DNA of 64,000 bases from positions 8,928,001-8,992,000 of the forward strand of contig NC_068341.1 in the NCBI RefSeq assembly GCF_014633365.1, given 5' to 3'. Both the position numbers and the translations under genes were made by a program. Position 1 is the stretch's first letter; each line of letters begins with the position of its first letter. Below, piece by piece: positions 45,785 to 55,707 of this stretch. The notes under the pieces are model-generated. The model was not told the DNA's origin. It saw only the letters and a program-made list of their open reading frames with translations, and did not search any database. Origin of the DNA: Diospyros lotus. Lineage: Eukaryota; Streptophyta; Magnoliopsida; Ericales; Ebenaceae.

Positions 45785-46765
45785 ACCAGATCAGCTTCAT
45801 AGATTCCAAACTCAAATATGTGAGTGCTTGATGGAAGAGCAGACTGAAGTTGCAGAAGGTGTTTGCCCCTAGGCAAGCCTTTAACCTGAAAGAAAGTTGA
45901 AAGAGGCAAAGGGAAGACATATTCTATCTTGGATGGATCATTAGCTGACTTAATTTCTACTCGAAGATGTGAATGTAGCTCATTAATTGTCTTCCCTTCA
46001 ATGTGACCATTCAAAATTGTCAATTCCGGCTGCTCAAATATCAAAAAGTCCAGATCCTTAATGTCCTCATATCCAACCTTTACACTGAGAGACTGAGGAG
46101 ATGCATGCTCAATTCTAGTGTTTTTGAGGTCACCCTTTTTCCACTACTTTCATTGTATGGGTTGTATTAGGAAAGAGTCCTCTGAGATGATAATTTCTTG
46201 ATGAATTTGTTACTGCTTCCTCATAAAAGCCTTTTGACTTTGACCAGGCTTCAATTGAAATGCCTTCTTTTGGCTGGCCAAACAAGAGAGGAACTATACC
46301 CATAGCACTGTAAGCAACATGTGCGGCTTGGAACATGATTTCCTGGCCCTGCCCTGAGCCAAGGTTAATTGCTTGCACAGGAGGTGAGAAAGAATACTCC
46401 TTCAAAAGAGAATGGAGATAGAAACTCCCAGGGAACAAGTCATCAAAGAGGTAACTTCCATCAACACTAGTTAGAGTATTGTTTCTGTAACCATCTTCAC
46501 TATTCAAGGACAGAAGGGAGAGGTTCTTTTGAATCTTCTTTGAAAAGAATACGTACAAAAATCTTACCAAGCTTTTGACAAGAAAAGGAGTGAGGTTCAA
46601 CGGGTTTCACATGATAACCAGGCTTTGATGCCTCAATTTTGTAATTTATATCATTGTATAGAGGTCCCCCAACAAATAAACCACCTGCCCTTGTCGTAGT
46701 TTCAAGAGCTAAATCACCCTTTGCATTTGCTATCCTATCAACCTGTTCGTTATAGATTTCCTTTG
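45785..46765 (-). pseudogene. captured, intronless fragment of nodal modulator (NOMO) gene
   Basis: About 320 codons from the C-terminal half of plant NOMO (At3g62360-like), an ER-membrane protein with repeated carbohydrate-binding/transthyretin-like folds. In order on the minus strand: PKEIYNEQVDRI, GGLFVGGPLYNDINYKIEAS, SFSCQKLGKI, SEDGYRNNTLTSVDGS, FPGSFYLHSLLKEYSFSPP, LLFGQPKEGISIEA, then beyond a frameshift near 46127 SPQSLSVKVGYEDIKDLDF and EQPELTILNGHIEG, ending near EADL. Stops and shifts make it non-coding. The transmembrane C-terminus is absent. Identification is from memory of the family. No intron interrupts about 980 bp, which suggests capture through RNA. Confidence 0.85.
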
Positions 46766-48522
46766 GATAATGCCATTCACCACCAATATCATCATTGATG
46801 TTACAATCCTTCTCCTTGATAATTCAGTCTAAATTAAAATACTCCTTGTAGCTTCTGCCTAAATCAGAATACTTCTTCTGCTCAACATCGAAGGTGAGCA
46901 ATGAATCTAATTCCCGCCAACTTGACTTCTCCTTTGGTTGTTCCATTTTAGGAATTCCCCTTTGTTAAAACTCTTGTGATAATCATCGAAGAATTCAACT
47001 AGAAAATTGTAGTAATACTTCTTAGTTAGTATCATCGCAAACTCTTGCAACTGCTCGTGTATCATATGATTGAATTCCTTACTAGATTCATGTATCATAC
47101 TGCTTGTAGCCTTTGACTGAATTGATTATCCAACTTTTCCCATGCTTGATTCTTTTAGCCAAACTCCTCATGTTGTCCGCCTCTAACTAAAAATGCAACA
47201 TTCTTCTGCTGCAATTGCGATCTCATTTGTTTCATGTGTGCACTACTCCCCATGGCCTCACAAGCAGGACATCCCTCTAAAAATGCAACATCCTTCTACT
47301 GCAATTGAGATTCTCTCGACTTCATCTTGATGTCATCCTCTATCAAAATTCAAATAGCTAGTGGAATTGCCAATCAAGGATCAGCTCTGGCTGATTCTAC
47401 TGAGGATTGAACAACTGCTATTATCTGTTGGAATTGAGTAATGATCGTTGACAACGCCTATAAACTCGCTACTCAATCAAAGCTGATTTATGCATAGAAT
47501 CAGTCGCACGTTACAACAACTTGATTGGCCTTCAGGAGTTGCCTAGGGCTACCAATTCTCCTGATCCACCTACTGCAATAATTCTCTATACTTGTAGGAA
47601 TCTTTGTTAGACTCACCTGGCCTGCTCACCTTCAAAGTCGACTAGAATTTCTGGCCAACTGCTTTGTTACAGTCACTGTAAGTCGCCTCCTTGTAGGTCG
47701 CCCTATGGAATGGCTTCACCATTCAATCGAAAATCTCCGTTGGGAGTTAACAACAGAGGAGTATCCTTCCCCCGTCGGAATTTTGCTAGATCGTCGAAAT
47801 TCACTAATGGAATCGCCTGGGCTGCTCGCCTCCTTTGATCAATTGTGATGCAACCAACAAAATTCTTTGAAATTGATAATTGATGGTTGCAATAAACTAT
47901 TAATTGGTTACCAAATTTGCTGAAACTGCTTCACCCTTCCACTTCGAGCAGCAAACGGCTCGATCCAACCCGCAGAGAGTCGTTGGCTCTGCTGTAAACT
48001 TTCAAGAATCCAATTAACTCTGTTGACTTAGTTGCACTGAATCGCCAAAATCTCCTATGGAATTAGCTTTGTTGCATTGCGGCTATGAATCGCCCACCCG
48101 CTTCGACTACGCCACTCTTATCTGCCTTCAATTTCGGAATCGCAACTGTAACGACTCGAAAAAATAGCAGCGAATCAACCTGCTGCTCCACCTTCAATAG
48201 TCGAACTTTTTGTGTTTCTCCCACAACCGAGGTCGCCTTCCTTGATCGAACAACACTTTTGAATTTTTCAAGCTGAGAGCCACTCCTCTGTCAGACTAAC
48301 TAGAATTGAATTCGCTTCGCTCCACCAAACATTCATACCTATTGTAATTGATTGACTCAGTTGTTCAATCAATTCTACTCCTTCTGGTTTCCGTAGTCAT
48401 CTTCAAACTCTGAGAACCAACCTTCTTGCATTGGCAGTAGGTCGAACAACAGTCGTCAATTTCCGTTGGAAATTAATCAACAAGAAAACTGCCTAGGAAC
48501 GATGCTCTAATACCAAGGTTCA

Positions 48523-48923
48523 TGACAAGTTTAAGAGATAATTGGGGAGGAATTGAGAGAGTTGGATCTGAAGAAATGGAGGAAAATTAAGGAAGAACAG
48601 CACAGAGAGGGAGATTAGGAAAAACTGAGAGAAAGAGAGGGAAATTAAGAGAGAGATTAAAGGGAATTTGGAGGGAGATTGAGAGGATTCAAGAGAGGGA
48701 AATGAAAGTATTCATTACCAATTCAAACATAACCTCTCATCCTCAGCTGTGGCTTATATAGCCTACAGCCTCCCACATGCACCCAATACAAAAACAACCT
48801 AACTGCCTATTAGCTAAGGACAAAGCCTTATAATAGAAAACAAGAAAAGAAAATTACAATTATTATATAATGCATGTAAACTCCTACTATTATATTTACT
48901 AATCTATTATTGGGGTCATGACA
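48523..48923 (-). repeat. 5' LTR of the NOMO-carrying element
   Basis: 401 bp, TG...CA on either strand, with GGCTTATATAGCC near 48750 as TATA box and a CT-rich downstream half. No second copy is found in the window. Confidence 0.75.
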
Positions 48924-48928
48924 ACTCT

Positions 48929-49148
48929 TACTTGATTGTTGCTCGTAAACATCCTCATGAACAATCGCATTTGATCCTTAACAAGTTGTGTTGCTCTTAA
49001 CTTTCTTCACGCCACTGCTCCATGGCTCCATCAATTCTTCTCTCCTCCACTGACTCCATACTTCCCATTCTGATCTGCATGTCAGCCACTGTTGCTGTCA
49101 CCTGTTGAAGTTGTGCCTCCATTTGCTTCATGCAGGTGCCTTCGGCCA
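48929..49148 (-). pseudogene. gag, 5' part, of the nested Ty3/gypsy element
   Basis: Begins [19 protein letters not shown], closely matching the gag start of the element at 11750 ([17 protein letters not shown]), and runs to NNQVRV where the NOMO-carrying element is inserted. Confidence 0.85.
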
Positions 49149-49199
49149 TGGTGAGGAAGAAGGATAATCTCTGCCCAAGATTGTGCTTTGATACCAAAA

Positions 49200-49517
49200 T
49201 GTCAGAGTTGAATTTGACCGAGGGAAATTCTCCTTTGAATTTAGGATAATTGGGGGAAAATGAGGGAAGGAAATAGAGAGAATTGAGAGGGAGAGAGAAG
49301 TAGAGAGAATTAGGTGAGAGAATTGGTTTGTTCTATTCTCAGCATGATCCAAAGGAGCAGCATCAATTGTAATTTATATTGAGCCGAGTCGGGAAAGGCG
49401 CCAAATGCAGCCTCATGTTCAAATGTTTACAAGTTATTTGAAATTGAAATAGGCCTAACTGCCTAACCGAAATTTCCACCTACCAAACCCGCCAATTACA
49501 ACCATTGTCCCATGACA
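49200..49517 (-). repeat. 5' LTR of the nested Ty3/gypsy element
   Basis: 318 bp matching 42053-42358. The primer site lies on its inner side at 49183-49196. Confidence 0.93.
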
Positions 49518-49522
49518 TGTAA

Positions 49523-49778
49523 TAAGGGTGAAGTGACAATTATTGAGATTTGATTTGTGCCTCATAAATAAGATGGTTTGAACATGTGATGAATGAGATG
49601 AATGGATGAAATGAAGTTGTAGCAAAAAAAAAAGTAGAGAAAGACCAAAATAGACTCGGTGGAAAATCCTTAAATACACATTATATAATGGCTTTACAAA
49701 GGATATGGCTAGTGGACATCTAAATTTATGTAGCCAGCCCCACCTATTGGAATTGAGGCTTGTGATTGTTGTTGTTGC
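49523..49778 (+). mobile_element. RTE LINE fragment, 3' part
   Basis: Continuation of the LINE from 42052: AAGATGGTTTGAACATGTGATG (RT tail), then ATGTAGCCAGCCCCACCTA and a terminal TTGTTGTTG, the plant RTE 3' end. The target duplication at 49779-49793 follows. Confidence 0.8.
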
Positions 49779-49793
49779 ATTGCTTCTATCATT

Positions 49794-51600
49794 CTTGACT
49801 TAAATCGTTTTTTCACATCTTTTTTCTCCTTTCATTAACATCTTATCTTTCTCAACACAATGTTATCCAATTGAGAATACCTTGTTTTTGCATTTTCTCG
49901 AGTTTCAAAGAAATGGTGTCTAATCCAAATAACACAACCTCTTAATGCAATTTTACAATTATTACACCTCTAGTGGTATTTTTTATTTTCACATTCTTCC
50001 TTTTACTAATCTCATCTAGAAAGAAAAAGTTCTTCACTTGATGCACCTTCCACAGTTGCATAGAGAGAAAGGTTTGGATGTCAGAGATTTTAGGGAGAAC
50101 AACATACTTTTATTGTCTCTATAAGAAGATCTGGGAGGTTGACTTGTTTCATCTTAAGCCTTAGATATGGAATTGAGGAGATAAGTTTTGAAGAGGTCCA
50201 TCTTATAAAAAGTGGCTGTTTTGAGAACTGAGAATGAGAAGCTATGATACCATGTTGTGTACATGAAACCTAGATGGGCAAGTGAAATAGTTGGATTTCA
50301 GAGATTATTCATTCGTGTACTCTTTGGCATTTTATGTAAGTGATTGTTGATGCTTGTTTGCACCCTGATTGTATGAAAAGTCTTTGACTTGTGTTGTCTT
50401 GTGAGTCATCAACAACTTTAGGCTTTTAGTTCCCATTTTGGGAACCCCCAAGGGCTATGAAATGGGTCTTACTCATGCCTACTAGAGGGAAAGCATTTCA
50501 TTTTTCTTTGCTTTTTATTTCAGTCTTATTCGATGTTAATTGCTATACTATCTTGCTCCTGTTAGATAGGGTTCTCAATGGGTTTGTCTAGCTCTTTGAA
50601 TAATTTTCTTTTATTAGCCCCCTAGAGCTGTAATTTTGTCATGTCATAGTTTGCTCAGGGGTAACTATTTTGTTCTTGTTATATATTTGTGTTTTATAGT
50701 ATGATACTATTCTTTGAGTATAAATCTGTATATTTTAATGTATCTTACATGTATAACAGATTACTTCTCACTACTTGAAAACAAGACAACCATACACAAT
50801 TTGTATAACCATTCAACTGGGGCGTAGCTCTGACTTCTATAGAACAAGAACAACACAAGCCTTTGCCTTCTACGAAAGGTTAGGAAAAACATAATTGTTT
50901 CTTCGTTTATACAATGGCATGAAAAGGTGACTTAAATTTCATGCTTTAGTGGCAACTTGGTCTAACATTCTTTACCGTGAACTTTGGCTTATATCTAGTT
51001 ACACTCGGTATATAGGGAATGTACATACAAATGTTCTTGTTAGCACGCTTCCATGTACATGCAGTGAATCTGCATACTGCTGGGCCATCTTGAACCTGAC
51101 TGATCAAACCCTGGAATTTTAACACCCTTGCCCCTGAGGGGTAGCAATTCATGTTCACAGTTGTTGATCTAGGAATATGATAGCAAACAGGTCCACCCAA
51201 AACACATTTAATAAACAGGTTGTGACCCATGTAACCCATTTCATAAATAGGTTATGCCACTTCAGTAATTCAACAATTATAGTTAGCTGAATAACTAATC
51301 TTACAAAAGACTAATTCAAGTATCTAAATCCAATTACATAGCTTAAATAAAAAAAAAAAACTATATAGTTCATCCAAGTAAAATGATAGAACCAATGATA
51401 ACTAACATCAATGATCAATCATATAGAAAAATTCAAAATAATTCATGTCAACCATTAAATTCCAAACTGTATTCCTAACTCAAAAGGCCAAAGTCCAATA
51501 TGCATTTCCAACTACATAAGCATGGAAGTAGCCTTTAAGTTCCAACTTACAAGCAAAATTCAAAGTCAAAACCGAACCCTACCTATAACAAATGAATATA
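49794..51600. other. intergenic, no recognised gene
   Basis: Contains an unrecognised minus-strand open frame of 97 codons (50946-51239), with Cys-rich composition (VCYHIPRSTTVNMNCYPSG). A segment near 50640-50760 is rich in TATAAATCTGTATA-like sequence. There is no clear domain or transposon boundary. Confidence 0.5.
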
Positions 51601-51609
51601 AAATAAAAT

Positions 51610-53259
51610 AATGATAACAACGTAACAAGTCTTAATCCCACTAGGTGGGGTCCATTACATGAATTCTAGCTTGCTAATCCTCTTTATCTATGACATCATC
51701 TTTTGTAAGGTTGTTATAACCCATGTTGTGCTTTAGAGTTTTCTATCAAGTTTTATTTTGGTCTTCAACTACCTCTTTTGCTATGAAAATCTTTTATTTA
51801 ATTTACTCTCTTTAAAGGAACATCCATTGGCCTTTCTCCCACACAACCAAACTATCTTATTTGCATCTTACACATCTTAGCCTCAATAGGAATCACTTCG
51901 ACTTTATTATGGATAGCTTTCATTCTTTTTTTTTTTTGGTAGGATTGCACATTAACCAATTACTTCCTTGTCTTAGTTATCTTCATATTTTACACATATC
52001 AATGTTTCTCTGCACAATATTTTTTGCAATGCAATAAAGTTGGTCTTATAGTCATCCAATAGAACTTTGTAGCCTTAAAGAAATTTCTCAATTGCATAAG
52101 TTGTGAGAAACACTTCTACTTTTTAATCATATTGACTTAATTATGCAAATAATTGTCTTCTTGACCAATTGATCCAATATATCTAAATTGGCTTTTTATT
52201 TTTTTGTGGTATGCCTTGATCTTTTAAGTCTTACAATAACATCATTCATGCTTCTATCTTTTATCACTTACATTCATATACTGAATTTTTAATCTACTCA
52301 ACTTGAATCCCCTGGATTCTAAGCTATTTGTTATACTTCAAGCTTCATATTGAGGGTTTTTTTTTTTTTTCCTTTTTTGGTCTCATCCGTTAAGTCAATA
52401 TCATAACATATACCATGTTAGCTCTTGGAGGTGCTTATTGGAATAAAGACATGAAGACTTAGTGCATATTTCGTGTAATCCATTTGTAATTGAAAAGCGT
52501 TGGTATCTCTTCCATAAGTTTGAACACATATTTTTGCTCTATGACAGTTGAATTTAATAACCTATATATAAGCAACTTGGACTCCACTCTACTCTAACTT
52601 CTTTATACTTGAGAACTTTATCACAAATTTTTTATTAATCTATAAATGTCATGAAAATTTTCATCTCTAGACATTTCCATCAGGTGCCTTTACATGGAGA
52701 TAGCTCCCATTGTTGACATATCAGGCACAAAACCAATCCAATTTTTAGACACCTAGGTTTCTCTTGACTTTTGTTTAATCACCCTCTTCAAAAGTTTTAT
52801 TGTGCTCAGCTTGATCTTTCTGTAATTTCCACAATTTTCCTTTGTTCCTGTACATGGTAATTAGAGTGCTCTTTCCTCATTTGACTAGCATTATCTTTGA
52901 TTGAAGTATCACACAAAATAGTTTTGTTAACCATAAATGCCTTCATTTCCCATGCATTTGGTGTTTATTGAGATATTATTTGGTCCAATTGCATTACTGT
53001 TTTTCATTTTCTTTAGTTGCTTGGTTTTCTTTTTTCAGACAAATATGTTTATAAAACATATAATTTCTATCTTTTTTAAAATTACTAAGATATCCCAACC
53101 TAATATTTATTTGTCCACATTCATTGAGTAGTTTTGAGAAATACTGCTTCCATCTCTTTTTGATTTCCCCTGCAGCAACTAGTACCTACCGACTGGTCTT
53201 TGTATTTTACGTACTTGACTTGGCTCAAATTTCTTGGTCTTCTTTTGTTTTATTGTACT

Positions 53260-53294
<35 letters not shown>

Positions 53295-53400
53295 ATATAT
53301 ATCTCTTTCTATATTTCTTGCCAATTAGTTGTACAATTTTTCTTAAGACTTTGATATTGCCTCACTAATAGCCTTCTTTACTTATTTTTTAGCAAAATAT
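51610..53400 (-). mobile_element. degenerate RTE LINE, RT half
   Basis: It aligns by eye in order with the LINE at 18007-19800: a GTGGGGTCCATTACATGAAT 3' end near 51647, ACCAAACTATCTTA near 51848, CTTGAATCCCCTGGATTCT near 52302, GACATATCAGGCACAAAACC (the QFGFMPGRS block) near 52716, and TCACTAATAGCCTTCTTTAC near 53362. It is far more diverged than the copy at 18007 and has no usable frame. A TATATG microsatellite (about 53260-53302) lies inside it. Confidence 0.78.
53260..53302 (+). repeat. (TATATG)n microsatellite
   Basis: Six to seven hexamer units grading into TA repeats, inside the degenerate LINE. Confidence 0.85.
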
Positions 53401-54702
53401 ACATCAAAAGTCTCTCATTAGGGCATGTATGCAAAGTTTAATAACAAAATATTAGAGCAATAAAGTTTTGACAAAAAAATCAAATTCATATTAACATATC
53501 ATTTAATTTAAATTATCAATATAAAGTACTTGAGTAATACAACTTAGAGTTAATAGGAATTCTTATATTTCATCTAGTTTTGCAGGCATTGAGTTTAGCA
53601 CTGGATTAAAGGAAGATCACTATTGTTGATATCCAAATTTATGATATCTTCTAGAAGTTTTTTCAAACTTGCTTCTTGCAGATTCTGCACTAAAAAACAG
53701 CAAGTTTCAATATGTTTGATAATTTTTTAAAAGAAGCATAACAAACTGCTGTTGTTAAAGAATGATAAAAGATATTATTTGTCTTTATACAACCAATCTC
53801 CTGAACTAATTAGTACATCAATAGTATCGAGCTTAAGAGCACTTAGACAAATCCATCCTCACACTAAAGGCAGTCTTTGAGGCAACTGTAAAAATTCATC
53901 CTCACGCTACGTCATGGATGCAAGTTTCAAATATCGAAAGCGATGCCCTTTCAATACATTAGAACATCCAATTGAGTTGTGTCAGGCATATTTGTTCTTC
54001 TTTGTAAAATCTCTAATTGTGACTTTTTATCCACTAGTAACAGACTTATTTTCGAAAGTGTAAAATTACTATCATATAATGACGGAATTTTGATATTGTA
54101 TTCAAATTAAATAATAATAGAATGACTACCATAGGTCAAAAGATAATTACTTGCATAACAACCTTTGTTTTCACGCAAAGATCTTTTGCATCTCGTATAA
54201 AGATGCATGCATTTTTGGTCTTACAAGGCATGAAGAGTAAGAAAATGGTCCATAAGCTTGATTTCTTCTTGCAAACTCATCAAATATAAAAAAAAAAAAT
54301 CTTTTTAACATTCAAAAGTTCGGTAGAATTTGAACATTCATAAAGCTTTTAATAACTAAACTCAATGAAATTAAGATTTTAATGAAGATCCAAGATTCTT
54401 GCAATGGTGAAGATAACACTAGATTCCTTCTGTTATTTCTCAAATTCAGAAAGCATTCTTTGGTTTTTTTTTTGGCTATGGTCTACTGTACTCATCCTTG
54501 GTGTCTTCCCTTGTTTAAAGTCAAATAAACCATAACTTTTGATGATAGCATAAATTTGTGCCGGTATAATTTGTTCTCCAGAAAATCACTTTTTCATTAT
54601 TTTGAACATTTTATTCAGTAACATGCTGAATATCTAATATTGGACTGCACATTTTTGTGCTATTTTATTTTAATTTTGGTTTGGGATAAGTGTCAGGTTA
54701 TT
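53401..54702. other. upstream region and probable leader intron of the DUF1644 gene
   Basis: AT-rich sequence without a visible gene. The last part (54640-54696) is T-rich and ends TAAGTGTCAG|GTTATT just before the ATG, a convincing acceptor, so the 5' UTR of the DUF1644 gene is probably spliced. Confidence 0.55.
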
Positions 54703-55707
54703 ATGGCAAAAGTCAGCAAGGTTCATCAGAAGTCTAATTCTCGATGTCGTAAGGTTGCCTCAGATTCCTTATCATCTCATTTGTCGAAGGTTTTGAAAAA
54801 TGTGCACCAAAAGAAGAAGGGTTCAAAAGTATTGAAGAAGAAAGAGTGGGAGAACGCAACTTGCTCAGTTTGTATGGAATACCCTCACAATTCTGTTCTG
54901 CTCCTTTGCTCTTCTTACAACAATGGTTGCCGCCCTTATATGTGTGCCACTAGTGATCGCTATTCCAACTGTCTTGAGCAGTACAAGAAAGCTTACACTA
55001 AAGTTACTTCAGTCCAGATGTCAGAACCATCTCATGAATCCATAGATCACTTGTTTTTTAGTCCAGGGTTAGGCTGTCCTAATGAAAAGAGGGAAGTACC
55101 AGAGCTTTTGTGTCCACTTTGCCGAGGTCAGGTGAAAGGTTGGACAGTTGTGGAACCAGCACGCAAGTATTTTAATACTAAGAGGAGGACCTGTGCACAA
55201 GATAACTGCTCATTTGTTGGAACTTACAAAGAACTGAGGAAGCATGCAAGGGTAGAGCATCCATTGGCACGCCCAAGAGAAGTGGACCCTTCACTAGCAG
55301 AGAAATGGAAACGGCTTGAGCATGAGAGAGAGCGAGATGATGTGATCAGTACTATCAGATCATCTATGCCAGGGGCAATTGTAATTGGTGATTATGTAAT
55401 AGAGACGAACAATCGTTTCTTTCCTGGGGGCTACAATATGGGTGACTATCTGGGTGATGCTATTGTCAGGTTTGAATCATTTGGTGGAGGCAGGAATGGT
55501 CATGTCAACTCGGACGAGTTGTTTGGGGGTGGTTATCACTTGTGGGATGAGGAGGATGATGTCGAGATGGATCGTGATGGCCTTGTACCTGCCTCTGTTC
55601 GTTTTGATGATAATTATACCTCCCGCTTCACCCGCTACCGCAGCAGGTTCTTGTCAAGGAGGATGAGGCGACGGCGGAGGCGCGGAGCAACAAATGGAGG
55701 TAGATAA
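54703..55707 (+). CDS. DUF1644 family C2H2-type zinc finger protein (334 aa)
   Basis: Single coding exon. The start is taken at ATG 54703 (MAKVSKVHQKSNSRC) because the 21 upstream codons overlap a T-rich stretch ending in an acceptor site. Residues about 54-150 hold the family's Cys-rich signature: CSVCMEYPHNSVLLLCSSY, GCRPYMCATSDRYSNCLEQ and LLCPLCRGQVKGW. The next part, RTCAQDNCSFVGTYKELRKH followed by ARVEHP, carries a zinc-finger-like Cys/His set. The C-terminus is acidic (DEEDDVEMD) and then strongly Arg-rich (RRMRRRRRRG), a likely nuclear localisation signal. Rice members of the family are linked to stress responses (family knowledge); a role in regulation of transcription is only inferred. 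Confidence 0.93.
   Translation: MAKVSKVHQKSNSRCRKVASDSLSSHLSKVLKNVHQKKKGSKVLKKKEWENATCSVCMEYPHNSVLLLCSSYNNGCRPYMCATSDRYSNCLEQYKKAYTKVTSVQMSEPSHESIDHLFFSPGLGCPNEKREVPELLCPLCRGQVKGWTVVEPARKYFNTKRRTCAQDNCSFVGTYKELRKHARVEHPLARPREVDPSLAEKWKRLEHERERDDVISTIRSSMPGAIVIGDYVIETNNRFFPGGYNMGDYLGDAIVRFESFGGGRNGHVNSDELFGGGYHLWDEEDDVEMDRDGLVPASVRFDDNYTSRFTRYRSRFLSRRMRRRRRRGATNGGR

Larger units (their letters stand above)
45650..48923 (-). mobile_element. non-autonomous LTR element with captured NOMO fragment, 3' truncated
   Basis: On the minus strand: LTR 48923-48523 (TGTCATGACCCC...CTTGTCA), primer site TGGTATTAGAGC (48504-48515), a 3 kb internal region without pol, then a NOMO coding fragment, and a Lys-rich end (KKKRPWRRKKKRG) followed by a GGTATTAGATAAGAG stretch that resembles the 3' internal end of the element at 3975-6155. 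The 3' LTR is missing; the left junction with gag is placed between 45610 and 45655. It interrupts the gag of the host Ty3/gypsy element just after codons for NNQVRV. Two similar 38-base segments (near 47190 and 47280) and an unrecognised 63-codon frame (46907-47098) lie in the internal region. Confidence 0.8.
42053..49517 (-). mobile_element. Ty3/gypsy LTR retrotransposon inserted in the LINE, itself carrying a nested element
   Basis: LTRs 42053-42358 and 49200-49517 with a perfect target duplication TGTAA (42048-42052, 49518-49522). On the minus strand the primer site TGGTATCAAAGCAC (49183-49196) follows the 5' LTR, and the purine tract GAGGGGGGAAAT (42359-42370) precedes the 3' LTR. The coding order gag, protease, RT, RNase H, integrase start confirms the minus orientation. 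Integrase is cut off after its first strand (DCILVVV near 42400), and the sequence then jumps to the 3' end, so the catalytic core is deleted. Its gag is split by the element at about 45650-48923. It is related to the element at 11400. Confidence 0.92.

Noticed and set aside
45648..48928. ACTCT at both ends of the NOMO-carrying element as a target duplication
   Set aside because: The left end lacks an LTR terminus and resembles internal sequence of the related element, so the match may be chance; not counted as evidence.
54640..54702. Upstream in-frame ATG of the DUF1644 gene
   Set aside because: The 21 extra codons are T-rich intron-like sequence ending in a strong acceptor; family members begin MAKV-like, so ATG 54703 was chosen.
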